From Thermanaerothrix daxensis (lineage in GTDB: Bacteria; Chloroflexota; Anaerolineae; Anaerolineales; Anaerolineaceae), in contig NZ_LGKO01000004.1 of assembly GCF_001306145.1 (NCBI RefSeq), positions 186,001 to 250,000 on the forward strand: DNA of 64,000 nucleotides. The letters are read 5' to 3'. A program made the position numbers and the translations under genes. The notes beneath the pieces are model-generated. The model was not told where the DNA came from, did not search any database, and was given only the letters and a program-made list of their open reading frames with translations. How positions within the stretch are numbered: position 1 is the stretch's first letter; each line of letters starts with the position of its first letter. Of this stretch, positions 7,479-16,332 are shown one piece after another.

Positions 7479-8711
7479 ATGTCCCAGCCCTCCCCCTATG
7501 TTCTCAGTCGCGCCGAGAAAATGATTTTAGATCTCCTCAGCCAACACGGAGCGCTCAGCCGCACCGAATTAGCCTGGCGTACCGGTTATTCCCGGGCCAA
7601 GATCGGCGCTGCCGTGCAAAGCCTGATTGAGCGTCGTATTCTTGAGGAGGTGGGGGACGATGAATCGCGCGGTGGGCGGCGCGCACGCTTGCTCAATTTC
7701 TCCTCCAGCATTGGTTACATCTTTGGGGTCGACGTGGGAGCAACCAGCGTTGATATTGCCCTCTCAGATTTCACTGGCCGCATCTTGCAACGCTTCGATG
7801 CACCCGCGGACGTGCGGGACGGGCCCGACGTTCTGCTGGGCATGATCAAAGACCAAATGCTGACAATGCTACAGAACGCGGGACTGATGCCTGATCAAAT
7901 CCACGGAATTGGCATCGGCGTTCCGGGGCCAGTCGAGTTTTCTACCGGTTTGCTGATTGCACCGCCCATTATGCCCGGTTGGGAAGCCTTCCCCATCCGT
8001 GAGTACTTTAACCGCGTTTTTCCCCAAGCCATTGTCATCGTAGATAACGACGTCAACGTCATGGCGCTTGGGGAACTGCGCAGGGGGAAAAATATCAACG
8101 CCCAAAATTTCATTTTCATAAAAATCGGAACCGGAATCGGGTGTGGCATTGTCTGCCAGGGCAAAATCTACCGCGGAAGCAGTGGTTGTGCAGGGGATGT
8201 AGGCCACATTTGCGTGGATTATAACGGACCCATTTGCCACTGCGGTAACCGTGGCTGTGTGGAGGCGATGGCAGCCGGTCCGGCCATTGCAGCCAAAGCC
8301 ATGCAAGCCGCACGAGAAGGCCGCAGCCCCATCCTCCAGCAGTTGATGGAAAGCAACAACGGGGTCCTTACCGCCAAGGATGTGGGCATTGCCGCTGCCC
8401 GCGGTGATCGTGTCTCAATTGGCCTGATCCAGGAATCCGGCAAACTCATTGGTGAGATGTTGGCTGGTGTGGTCAACTTTTTCAACCCAAGCCTTATCCT
8501 TATTGGGGGTGGAGTTAGCAACATCGGTTATCAGTTGCTTTCATCCATTCGGCAGGCTGTGTTGGCGCGCTCACTGCCGCTTTCCACCCGTGACCTGCGC
8601 ATTGAATATAACTCATTACGCGGTGAAGCCGGGATATACGGCGCCATTTACCTGGCATTGGAGCACATCTTCACCACCCTTGCAACTCCTGGCATTGACG
8701 ACGAAGACTAA
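7479..8711 (+). CDS. ROK-family transcriptional repressor (NagC/XylR-like)
   Basis: 410 residues. An N-terminal winged helix (about 10-65: KMILDLLSQHGALSRTELAW then YSRAKIGAAVQSLIERRIL) precedes a sugar-kinase-type ROK domain. The ROK domain keeps the phosphate-binding FGVDVGATSVDIA, the VDNDVN segment and the full zinc motif GHICVDYNGPICHCGNRGCVE, so it can probably bind, and perhaps phosphorylate, a sugar. It is expected to repress the importer operon that begins 131 bp downstream and to be released by the imported sugar or its phosphate. The start has no strong ribosome site. Confidence 0.88.
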   Translation: MSQPSPYVLSRAEKMILDLLSQHGALSRTELAWRTGYSRAKIGAAVQSLIERRILEEVGDDESRGGRRARLLNFSSSIGYIFGVDVGATSVDIALSDFTGRILQRFDAPADVRDGPDVLLGMIKDQMLTMLQNAGLMPDQIHGIGIGVPGPVEFSTGLLIAPPIMPGWEAFPIREYFNRVFPQAIVIVDNDVNVMALGELRRGKNINAQNFIFIKIGTGIGCGIVCQGKIYRGSSGCAGDVGHICVDYNGPICHCGNRGCVEAMAAGPAIAAKAMQAAREGRSPILQQLMESNNGVLTAKDVGIAAARGDRVSIGLIQESGKLIGEMLAGVVNFFNPSLILIGGGVSNIGYQLLSSIRQAVLARSLPLSTRDLRIEYNSLRGEAGIYGAIYLALEHIFTTLATPGIDDED

Positions 8712-8842
8712 CCGGAATGAAGATCTGAAAGGAGGTGGTCGTAAGCCAGATAAAAATCCCCTTCCCACACCCTCGAATCCAGGCCGTTTAAGATTCACCT
8801 TGTGTACCTTTTCTGATGTATCCTTTCAAGGAGGAGTGAGAT

Positions 8843-10951
8843 ATGTCTCAACGTAAATTCCAACCCACCCTGTGGCTTGTCAGCCTGCTGGTTATCGTGG
8901 CCATGATCCTGACCGCGTGTGGTGGGCAGCCAACAGCTGCACCCACTCAACCTGCTGGTGAGCAGCCCGCCACCCAACCGCCCGCTGGCGAGCAACCCAC
9001 GAAGAAGTTCACCATTGGCATCTCCAACCCCTTTGTGGGCAGCGAGTGGCGTTCCCAGATGATCAAAGACCTCCAGGAGGTCAACGCCGAGTACATGGCT
9101 CAGGGCATCACCAATGAACTCATCATCGAATCCTACGACACCGATGTCCAGGGCCAGATCCAGCAAATCCGCAACCTCATGAACAAGGGCGTTGACGCCA
9201 TCATCGTCAACCCCTCGGACGCCGCCGGCCTCAACGCCGTCCTCCAGGAAGCCATTGACGCCGGCATCCTCGTCGTCTCCGTGGACCAGGAGGTCTCCGC
9301 CAAGGGTGCCATCAACGTCGCCATTGACCAGGCCGAATGGGCCCGCATCAGCGCCCGATGGCTGGTCGAAAAACTCGGCGGCAAGGGCAATGTCGTCATG
9401 ATCAACGGCATCACCGGCCACCCCGCTAACGAAGCCCGCGTCAAGGCCGCTACCGAGGTCTTCCAGCAGGCCGGCATCAACATCCTCAACAGCGTCGAGG
9501 GCAAGTGGGATCAGGCCACCGGCCAGCAGAAGATGGCCGACATGCTCGCCGCTTACCCCAACATTGACGGTGTCTGGGCTCAGGATGGCGTTGCCCTGGG
9601 TGCGCTGCGCGCTGTGCAGGCTGCTAACCCCGCCAAGTGGCCCGTCATGGTCGGCGAAGCCCGCGCCGGTTACCTCCAGGCCTGGAAGGAGGTCCTCCAG
9701 TCCAAACCCGATTTCGAGTCCATCGGCGTCATCAACCCACCCGGCCAGTGCGCCACCGGCCTCCGCGTCGCCGTCAAATTGCTCCAGGGGAAGAAGTTGC
9801 GCTCCGATATCCTGAAGGGCGCCGCCGGCAACACCATCTATGTGCCCATCCCCGGCATCGTAACCAAGCGTAACTTCGATACCATCTATGAAACCGTCAA
9901 AGACAAGAGTGACTGGTACACCCTGGATTCGATTTTGAGCGACGCTGAAGTGGATGCCTTCTTCGAGGGCGCACCAGCCCCCAAGAAGTTCACCATTGGC
10001 ATCTCCAACCCCTTTGTGGGCAGCGAGTGGCGCTCTCAGATGATCAAGGACTTCCAGGAGGTCAACGCCGAGTACATGGCTCAGGGCATCACCAATGAAC
10101 TCATCATCGAATCCTACGACACCGATGTCCAGGGCCAGATCCAGCAAATCCGCAACCTCATGAACAAGGGCGTTGACGCCATCATCGTCAACCCCTCGGA
10201 CGCCGCCGGCCTCAACGCCGTCCTCCAGGAAGCCATTGACGCCGGCATCCTCGTCGTCTCCGTGGACCAGGAGGTCTCCGCCAAGGGTGCCATCAACGTC
10301 GCCATTGACCAGGCCGAATGGGCCCGCATCAGCGCCCGATGGCTGGTCGAAAAACTCGGCGGCAAGGGCAATGTCGTCATGATCAACGGCATCACCGGCC
10401 ACCCCGCTAACGAAGCCCGCGTCAAGGCCGCTACCGAGGTCTTCCAGCAGGCCGGCATCAACATCCTCAACAGCGTCGAGGGCAAGTGGGATCAGGCCAC
10501 CGGCCAGCAGAAGATGGCCGACATGCTCGCCGCTTACCCCAACATTGACGGTGTCTGGGCTCAGGATGGCGTCGCCCTGGGTGCGCTGCGCGCTGTGCAG
10601 GCTGCTAACCCCGCCAAGTGGCCCGTCATGGTCGGCGAAGCCCGCGCCGGTTACCTCCAGGCCTGGAAGGAAGTCCTCCAGTCCAAGCCCGATTTCGAGT
10701 CCATCGGCGTCATCAACCCACCCGGCCAGTGCGCTACCGGCCTCCGCGTCGCCATCAAATTGCTCCAGGGAAAGCAACTCAAAGACGGCATCCTCAAAGG
10801 CGCGGCCGGGAATACCCTCTACGTGCCGATCCCGGGTGTGGTGACCAAGGAGAACTTTGACGTGTACTATGAAATCGTCAAAGATAAAACCGACTGGTAC
10901 ACCCTGGATTCGGTCATGAACGACCTTGAGGTTAGCGCGTTCTTCAAATAA
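8843..10951 (+). CDS. Sugar ABC importer substrate-binding lipoprotein with two nearly identical binding domains
   Basis: 702 residues. The signal peptide ends in the lipobox LTAC (Cys at about residue 28), followed by a Pro/Thr/Gln-rich tether to about residue 52. Then come two periplasmic-binding-protein-1-like domains (RbsB/MglB type), about 53-379 and 380-702, each beginning KKFTIGISNPFVGSEWRSQM and containing the DAIIVNPSDAAGLNAVLQEA and WARISARW motifs of sugar binders. The usual length is about 330 residues, so this is a head-to-tail duplication in one reading frame. A strong AAGGAGGAG site precedes the ATG. It heads the importer operon. Codon use is strongly C-ending, as in highly expressed genes. 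The ligand is unknown. Confidence 0.92.
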   Translation: MSQRKFQPTLWLVSLLVIVAMILTACGGQPTAAPTQPAGEQPATQPPAGEQPTKKFTIGISNPFVGSEWRSQMIKDLQEVNAEYMAQGITNELIIESYDTDVQGQIQQIRNLMNKGVDAIIVNPSDAAGLNAVLQEAIDAGILVVSVDQEVSAKGAINVAIDQAEWARISARWLVEKLGGKGNVVMINGITGHPANEARVKAATEVFQQAGINILNSVEGKWDQATGQQKMADMLAAYPNIDGVWAQDGVALGALRAVQAANPAKWPVMVGEARAGYLQAWKEVLQSKPDFESIGVINPPGQCATGLRVAVKLLQGKKLRSDILKGAAGNTIYVPIPGIVTKRNFDTIYETVKDKSDWYTLDSILSDAEVDAFFEGAPAPKKFTIGISNPFVGSEWRSQMIKDFQEVNAEYMAQGITNELIIESYDTDVQGQIQQIRNLMNKGVDAIIVNPSDAAGLNAVLQEAIDAGILVVSVDQEVSAKGAINVAIDQAEWARISARWLVEKLGGKGNVVMINGITGHPANEARVKAATEVFQQAGINILNSVEGKWDQATGQQKMADMLAAYPNIDGVWAQDGVALGALRAVQAANPAKWPVMVGEARAGYLQAWKEVLQSKPDFESIGVINPPGQCATGLRVAIKLLQGKQLKDGILKGAAGNTLYVPIPGVVTKENFDVYYEIVKDKTDWYTLDSVMNDLEVSAFFK
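9002..10951 (+). repeat. Tandem direct repeat (981-bp period) inside the binding-protein gene
   Basis: Copy 1 runs from 9002 to about 9982 and copy 2 from 9983 to 10951. From about 9072 to 9590 against 10053 to 10571 I see no differences at all, third codon positions included. The first 80 bp carry four changes and the last 200 bp of each copy are clearly diverged. The pattern suggests recent duplication or gene conversion that homogenised the centre. Confidence 0.9.
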
Positions 10952-10957
10952 TGCCCT

Positions 10958-12457
10958 ATGAACAAGGTGTCCCTTTCCGCTCAGCATCTGGTTAAGCATT
11001 ACGGGGGTGTAGTTGCCCTTGCCGATGGCAACCTTGAAGTTCACGCCGGCGAGGTCATGACCCTGGTAGGTGCAAACGGGAGTGGGAAGAGCACCCTTGG
11101 TAAGATCGTGACCGGAGTAGTCGCTCCCGACGGGGGGCGGCTACTCCTCAACGATCGCGAGGTGGTCTTCCGATCCCCCCAGGCAGCCCGTGCGCTTGGC
11201 ATCGTGGCGGTTTACCAGGAGCTTTCCCTGGTACCCAGAATGACCATTGCCGAGAATATCTGGCTTGGACATGAATGGCAGGGTACCGGCGCCGTGCTTC
11301 GTGACGCCGAGATGCGTAAACGTACTGAGGAGATGTTAGCCCTCTTTGAGGGAACAACCCATAATCACCTGGACCCAGATTTACCTATTGCCTCGCTTTC
11401 TCCGGGTGAGAAACAAATTGTCGAGATCCTCAAAGCGCTCTCATGGCAACCTTCCATTCTGTTCCTGGATGAGGCCACAGCTTCCCTCGATTCGCGCCAG
11501 GTTAATCGCCTCTTTGAACTGATCAATGAATGGAAGAACCAGGGAATGGCCATTGTGTTTATCTCTCACCGCCTGGATGAGATTTACCGCATTGCCGATC
11601 GTGTGACAGTGTTACGCAACGGACGCACAGTAGCGACCGCACCCATCAACGAGCTCAGTCAGCAGGAGTTGATCAACTTGATGATTGAGGGTGGCGTGGC
11701 AACCCGCACCAATGGCAAGCGACCCGAAACCTCCCAGGCTGAAGAGATACTGAGGGTAGAATCGCTCTCCACAACCACCCTGCGAAATGTGAGTTTTGTC
11801 CTACGACGTGGCGAATTGGTTGGTCTCGGCGGCTTGCAAGGTCAGGGACAAACTGAACTCCTTTTAGCCCTGTTTGGTGCTATTCCCTACTCGGGTCGCA
11901 TTTTCCTGCACGGGCAACCAGTAAGTATTCATCGGCCCCAGGAGGCAATGCGTCATCAAATTGCCTATGTGCCCGGCGAACGCAACACCGCCGGACTCCT
12001 TCCCATCCAATCCATTCTGGATAATCTGCTCCTCCCCTCATGGAAGCAATACGGTTTCCCGCTGCGCGTCCGCCAGGCTCAGGAAGATGCCGCCGGGATT
12101 GCTAATGTGCTTAAACTGGTAATGGCCGGACTGGATGCCCCAGTAAATACCCTAAGTGGTGGTAATGCTCAAAAGGTAGTCTTGGGTAAGTGGCTGCTAC
12201 GCCGTCCAAAAATCCTCCTCCTGGATGACCCCACCAAAGGGGTGGACGTGGGCACCAAGAGCGAATTTTACAAACTCCTTTCGGAGTTGCGCGCCGAGGG
12301 AACTTCTATCCTCTTCTACAGTACGGATGATGAGGAATTACTAGGTTTGTGTGACCGAGTAATGGTTTTACACGATGGCAAAATCACTGCCGACCTCTCT
12401 GGTGAGCGCCTGGTCCATTCGGAACTGGTGGCCGCCTCAATGGGCAGCAGTGTTTAG
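10958..12457 (+). CDS. Sugar ABC importer ATPase with two nucleotide-binding domains (RbsA/MglA type)
   Basis: 499 residues. The first ABC domain has Walker A GANGSGKST (about 34-42), signature LSPGEKQIVEIL and Walker B ILFLDEATASLD. The second has a degenerate Walker A region (GLGGLQGQGQTELL), signature LSGGNAQKVVLGKW and Walker B ILLLDDPTKGVD, as usual for the ribose/galactose import family where one site is defective. It begins 6 bp after the binding-protein stop with no clear ribosome site, so it is probably translated by coupling. It powers uptake through the two permeases downstream. Confidence 0.93.
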   Translation: MNKVSLSAQHLVKHYGGVVALADGNLEVHAGEVMTLVGANGSGKSTLGKIVTGVVAPDGGRLLLNDREVVFRSPQAARALGIVAVYQELSLVPRMTIAENIWLGHEWQGTGAVLRDAEMRKRTEEMLALFEGTTHNHLDPDLPIASLSPGEKQIVEILKALSWQPSILFLDEATASLDSRQVNRLFELINEWKNQGMAIVFISHRLDEIYRIADRVTVLRNGRTVATAPINELSQQELINLMIEGGVATRTNGKRPETSQAEEILRVESLSTTTLRNVSFVLRRGELVGLGGLQGQGQTELLLALFGAIPYSGRIFLHGQPVSIHRPQEAMRHQIAYVPGERNTAGLLPIQSILDNLLLPSWKQYGFPLRVRQAQEDAAGIANVLKLVMAGLDAPVNTLSGGNAQKVVLGKWLLRRPKILLLDDPTKGVDVGTKSEFYKLLSELRAEGTSILFYSTDDEELLGLCDRVMVLHDGKITADLSGERLVHSELVAASMGSSV

Positions 12458-12466
12458 GAGCGGGTC

Positions 12467-13444
12467 ATGAAAGCAGCATTGAATTCGGGTCTGCTACGCC
12501 GTCTAGGGCGCCAGTATTTTCTGTTCTCACTCCTTTTGCTCATTCTGGGAGTGATTATCAATGCCAGTTTACAACAGAATTTTTTCAAACCCATCGCCTT
12601 GGTGGGGCTTTTACGCACCTACCTCCCCCTGGTCTTGCTGGCTGCGGGGCAGACGATTGTGATCATCGGAGGGGGAATTGATTTGTCGGTAGGTGCCATT
12701 GTTTCCATGGTAAATGTGATCTTAGTTACCCGGATGGGGGCCGATGCTACCCAATCTCAGGTTCTGACAGCACTAGCCCTTGGCCTTCTGGCTGGTACTC
12801 TGGCAGGGGCGCTCAATGGCGCATGCATTGCCTTCTTGAGGTTTCAACCCCTGGTCACCACGTTTGCCACCACCTCCATCTTTGCCGGCATTGCGGTGTG
12901 GATATTGCCCCGCCCAGGGGGCAGTGTACCGGATTTCTTCATGCAACCCTATCGTAGCGCTCCTTTGGGAATCACCTTCCCACTATGGATCATTCTTGGA
13001 GTGGCTTTACTCTGGTGGTACCTGCGCTCCACGCGCTTTGGGCGATACCTTTACGCTACCGGGGGCGACCCTTACGCCGCTTACATGAGCGCTGTTCCTG
13101 TAGAATGGATTAAGTTCTTCTCTTACGTCATCTCTGGTCTGATGGCCGCCCTGAGTGGAACCTTACTGACCATGTCCATTGGCACAGGCTCGGCGCTCAT
13201 CGGACTGGACATGACCATGCCCTCCATAGTCTCGGTCGTCTTGGGGGGCACAGCCCTCAGCGGAGGTGCTGGTGGAGTGATTGGAACCCTTTTGGGGGTC
13301 TTTATCCTCGCCATTATCCGCAATATTATCTCATTTGCCAATGTTCCCTCCTGGTGGCAAACGCTGGTCAATGGCCTGGTAGTTATGCTCATTCTAGCCG
13401 GGCCAGGGCTATGGGCACTCATTCGTGGGAGGCGTGAGGCATGA
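12467..13444 (+). CDS. Sugar ABC importer permease (RbsC type), first subunit
   Basis: 325 residues with eight or more hydrophobic helices. It has the family segment LLAAGQTIVIIGGGIDLSVGAIVSM (written here as its two halves LLAAGQTIVIIGGG and IDLSVGAIVSM, about 60-84) and the coupling-helix region GGDPYAAYMSAVPVEWIK, as well as VVLGGTALSGGAGGVIGTLL near the end. It overlaps the next permease by 4 bp (ATGA), so the two should be made together as a heterodimer. It belongs to the operon of the duplicated binding protein and RbsA-like ATPase. Confidence 0.92.
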   Translation: MKAALNSGLLRRLGRQYFLFSLLLLILGVIINASLQQNFFKPIALVGLLRTYLPLVLLAAGQTIVIIGGGIDLSVGAIVSMVNVILVTRMGADATQSQVLTALALGLLAGTLAGALNGACIAFLRFQPLVTTFATTSIFAGIAVWILPRPGGSVPDFFMQPYRSAPLGITFPLWIILGVALLWWYLRSTRFGRYLYATGGDPYAAYMSAVPVEWIKFFSYVISGLMAALSGTLLTMSIGTGSALIGLDMTMPSIVSVVLGGTALSGGAGGVIGTLLGVFILAIIRNIISFANVPSWWQTLVNGLVVMLILAGPGLWALIRGRREA

Positions 13445-14385
13445 AACGACGCATCAGTCCTACCCTAATCGCGCTGGCTCTGGCGGTTGTACTTTTCTTT
13501 GTGGGTGGCTTGATTCAGCCCGGCTTCACTTCATTTGAATTGGCCATGAACATCCTGCGTTTGGCTGCCTTCCTCGGCATCGTGGCAGCGGGCCAAACGC
13601 TGGTTATCATCAGCGGGGGCGAGGGGATTGATCTTTCGGTGGGGGCCATGGTCACACTAGGAGCCATCATTTCTTATGGTCTGATCAGCAAACGCGATGA
13701 CCGCATCCTGATTGGGTTCCTGGCTTCGCTCGGTGCTGGGATGATCATTGGGACCCTCAATGGAATCGGGGTAGCCTATTTGCGCATCCCTCCCCTCGTC
13801 ATGACTCTTGGCATGGCCACAGTTATCCAGGGGCTAATTTTTGCCGTCACCCAAGGCAGTTTGGAAGGAGGTTCGGCGCCCCTCCTCTCCAAGATCACCA
13901 CCGAACCATTGCTCTTTGGTATTCCCGGAATCCTTTACATCTGGGCGGCCTTTGCCGGCTTGATGTGGTTGCTTCTGCAACGAACCCGTTATGGCAAGAA
14001 CCTTTTCGCCATTGGCACAAACCGCGTTACAGCACGCCTCTCAGGGGTAAACGTCAAGGCCACCGTGATCACCACATACATGCTGTGCAGTACGCTGGCC
14101 TCTTTTGGTGGATTCATCTTCTTGGGCTACTACGAACGCGTCTTCCTCAACCTGGGTAATCCCTATACTCTGCCCTCCATCGCCGCAGTTGTCATGGGGG
14201 GAACCGTGCTTTCAGGAGGGGTTGGAAGTTATTGGGGTACCATGGCTGGTTCCATTGTTCTGACCCTGATCACCAGTTTGCTCACCACCCTGCGCATGGA
14301 AGAACACCTCCGCCAAATCGTTTACGGTGCCATCTTGCTGGTCCTGTTGGCGGCTTACGGTCGTCAACGCGCTCTCCGACAGTAA
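13441..14385 (+). CDS. Sugar ABC importer permease (RbsC type), second subunit
   Basis: 314 residues, same family as the preceding gene: AAGQTLVIISGGEGIDLSVG in the N-terminal half, then FAIGTNRVTARLSGVNVKAT (the coupling helix) and AAVVMGGTVLSGGVGSYWGT near the C-terminus, with about eight membrane helices. The ATG overlaps the stop of the first permease. Having two different permease genes is one of the standard arrangements of the carbohydrate uptake transporter-2 class. Confidence 0.92.
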   Translation: MKRRISPTLIALALAVVLFFVGGLIQPGFTSFELAMNILRLAAFLGIVAAGQTLVIISGGEGIDLSVGAMVTLGAIISYGLISKRDDRILIGFLASLGAGMIIGTLNGIGVAYLRIPPLVMTLGMATVIQGLIFAVTQGSLEGGSAPLLSKITTEPLLFGIPGILYIWAAFAGLMWLLLQRTRYGKNLFAIGTNRVTARLSGVNVKATVITTYMLCSTLASFGGFIFLGYYERVFLNLGNPYTLPSIAAVVMGGTVLSGGVGSYWGTMAGSIVLTLITSLLTTLRMEEHLRQIVYGAILLVLLAAYGRQRALRQ

Positions 14386-14409
14386 TCCCTATCACGCGAG
14401 GTCAATCCC

Positions 14410-15117
14410 ATGGACTATCCAATTCTCAATAGTCAGACCATCACCTACGAACAACTTGCCAAAACCATTGACCACTCGCTTTTGCGTCCCGAATTGACCC
14501 GAGCCGAGGTCATTCAAGGATGCGAACTGGCAGCCCGGTATCATGTAGCCTCGGTTTGTGTAAAGCCCTGCCATGTGCGCCTGGCGTGGGAAGTGCTCAA
14601 AGGCAGTGATGTTGCCGTAGGAACGGTGGTTGGTTTTCCACACGGCTCTTCTACTACTGCAATCAAAGTCGCTGAGGCACTCCAAGCCCTTGAAGATGGT
14701 GCCACCGAACTTGATATGGTCATCAATATCGGGGAACTGCGCTCAGGTAATGATGATTTTGTGCGCCAGGACATCCAGGCGGTCGTCACCGCCGCCAAGG
14801 GCCACATTGTGAAAGTGATCCTCGAGAATGCCTACCTGAGCAAAGAACAAATTGTACGCGGATGCCAACTGGCTGAACAAGCGGGCGCACATTTCGTGAA
14901 AACTTCCACCGGCTTCGCGCCCAGTGGCGCAACCGTGGAAGATGTGCGCTTAATGCGTGCCTCGGTAGGTCCGCGCGTTCAGGTCAAAGCCGCGGGAGGC
15001 ATTCGCACCCTGGAGGCCATCCTGGAAATCATAGACGCTGGCGCCACACGTGTAGGCGCCACGGCAACTGCGGCCATCCTGGATGCCTTCCGCGCCCGCC
15101 AAAACTCGGTTCAGTAA
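14410..15117 (+). CDS. deoC: Deoxyribose-phosphate aldolase
   Basis: 235 residues, the usual length. TIM-barrel class I aldolase with the Schiff-base lysine in VKTSTGFAPSGAT (about 163-175), the proton-relay lysine in VQVKAAGGIRT and the LDMVINIGELRSG and VKVILENAYL strands of the family. It splits 2-deoxyribose 5-phosphate into glyceraldehyde 3-phosphate and acetaldehyde. It sits inside the importer operon, 24 bp after a permease, with no nucleoside phosphorylase or phosphopentomutase nearby. It may therefore act on a related deoxy-sugar phosphate here (inference). Confidence 0.92.
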   Translation: MDYPILNSQTITYEQLAKTIDHSLLRPELTRAEVIQGCELAARYHVASVCVKPCHVRLAWEVLKGSDVAVGTVVGFPHGSSTTAIKVAEALQALEDGATELDMVINIGELRSGNDDFVRQDIQAVVTAAKGHIVKVILENAYLSKEQIVRGCQLAEQAGAHFVKTSTGFAPSGATVEDVRLMRASVGPRVQVKAAGGIRTLEAILEIIDAGATRVGATATAAILDAFRARQNSVQ

Positions 15118-15145
15118 GGCTTAATTCTCGTCTGGAGGGGAAAAC

Positions 15146-16312
15146 ATGAGCAAAGATAAACCAATCAAGGTAGGAGTAGCCGGGGTTGGATTCATCGGCC
15201 CGGCGCATATTGAAGCCTTACGCCGCATTAACATACCCGTCGTCGGTCTGGTCTCCAGCACCCCAGAAAGAAGCCGGCAAAAGGCAGCCGCTCTGGGCGT
15301 TCCCAAAGCCTACGCTTCTTACGAGGAGATGATCGCCGACCCCGAAATCACTGCAGTTCACCTGGCAACGCCCAACTACCTGCACTACCAGCAGGCAAAG
15401 GCAGCCTTGCTGGCGGGAAAGCACGTCATCTGCGATAAGCCGCTGGCAATGAATAGCCGTGAATCCGCTGAATTGGTCACACTGGCGCGCGAAAAAGGGC
15501 TGGTCAACGCCGTGTGTTTTAACCTACGCTTTTACCCCCTCCTTCACCATGCCCGCTCGCTGATCCAACAGGGTGCTTTAGGTGACCTGTTCATTTTGCA
15601 GGGGTCCTACTTGCAGGACTGGCTGCTCTATCCGACTGACTGGAACTGGCGGCTTGAACCCGAACTGGGAGGAACACTGCGCGCTGTGGCGGATATTGGC
15701 TCGCACTGGCTGGATCTTCTCACCTTCTTAACCGGGCTGAAAGTTAAAGCCGTGTTTGCCGATTTTAAGACCTTCATTCCCGTGCGCAAGAAACCCTCTA
15801 AACCTGTTGAGACCTACACCGGCAAACTCCTCACCCCAGAAGATTACGTTGACCAACCCATTTATACTGAAGACTACGCCACCATACTGCTGCGTTACGA
15901 AAACGATGTGCGCGGAGTAGTTACCGTTGCCCAGGTCTGCGCGGGACGAAAAAACCGGCTGTACTTTGAAATTGATGGTTCCAAAGCCGCCATGGCTTTC
16001 GATTCGGAACGCCCTAACGAACTCTGGCTGGGCTATCGCGACAAACCCAATGAGGTGCTTCTCAAAGACCCCTCGTTGCTTTCACCGGAAGCCCGTGCCA
16101 TTGCCTCCTACCCGGGCGGGCACAACGAGGGTTTCCCCGATATCTTCAAACAACTGTTCAAGAAAGTTTACGACTACGTTGAACGTGGGGATTACACTGC
16201 GCCTGCCGATTTCCCCACCTTCCTGGACGGGCATCATGAAATGCTGATCGCAGAAGCCATTGAGCGCAGTGCTAAAGAGGGCCGTTGGGTCGAAGTTCAG
16301 TATGATCTCTAG
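15146..16312 (+). CDS. Second Gfo/Idh/MocA-family oxidoreductase
   Basis: 388 residues. Rossmann motif [17 protein letters not shown] at about 8-24, the nucleotide-binding and catalytic segment [16 protein letters not shown] (about 97-112), and [16 protein letters not shown] (about 183-198), where the Asp and His expected of the active site are kept. The sequence is quite different from the first dehydrogenase at 6108, so the two are not recent duplicates and probably act on different intermediates. GGAGG lies 7 bp before the ATG. It is followed by a TIM-barrel isomerase, a pairing common in inositol, keto-sugar and glycoside oxidation pathways. Confidence 0.9.
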   Translation: MSKDKPIKVGVAGVGFIGPAHIEALRRINIPVVGLVSSTPERSRQKAAALGVPKAYASYEEMIADPEITAVHLATPNYLHYQQAKAALLAGKHVICDKPLAMNSRESAELVTLAREKGLVNAVCFNLRFYPLLHHARSLIQQGALGDLFILQGSYLQDWLLYPTDWNWRLEPELGGTLRAVADIGSHWLDLLTFLTGLKVKAVFADFKTFIPVRKKPSKPVETYTGKLLTPEDYVDQPIYTEDYATILLRYENDVRGVVTVAQVCAGRKNRLYFEIDGSKAAMAFDSERPNELWLGYRDKPNEVLLKDPSLLSPEARAIASYPGGHNEGFPDIFKQLFKKVYDYVERGDYTAPADFPTFLDGHHEMLIAEAIERSAKEGRWVEVQYDL

Positions 16313-16332
16313 TTTAAGAGGAGGAGGTTACC

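Noticed and set aside
8843-10951. The tandem binding domains as an assembly or collapse artefact
   Set aside because: The two ends of the repeat differ in sequence and the frame stays open throughout, so a simple duplicated-read artefact does not explain it; still worth a long-read check.
8795-11044. A 749-codon open frame on the minus strand opposite the binding-protein gene
   Set aside because: It is a shadow: the sense gene has a lipobox, family motifs and a ribosome site. The antisense frame stays open because C-ending codons dominate the sense gene, and its low-complexity translation resembles no known family.
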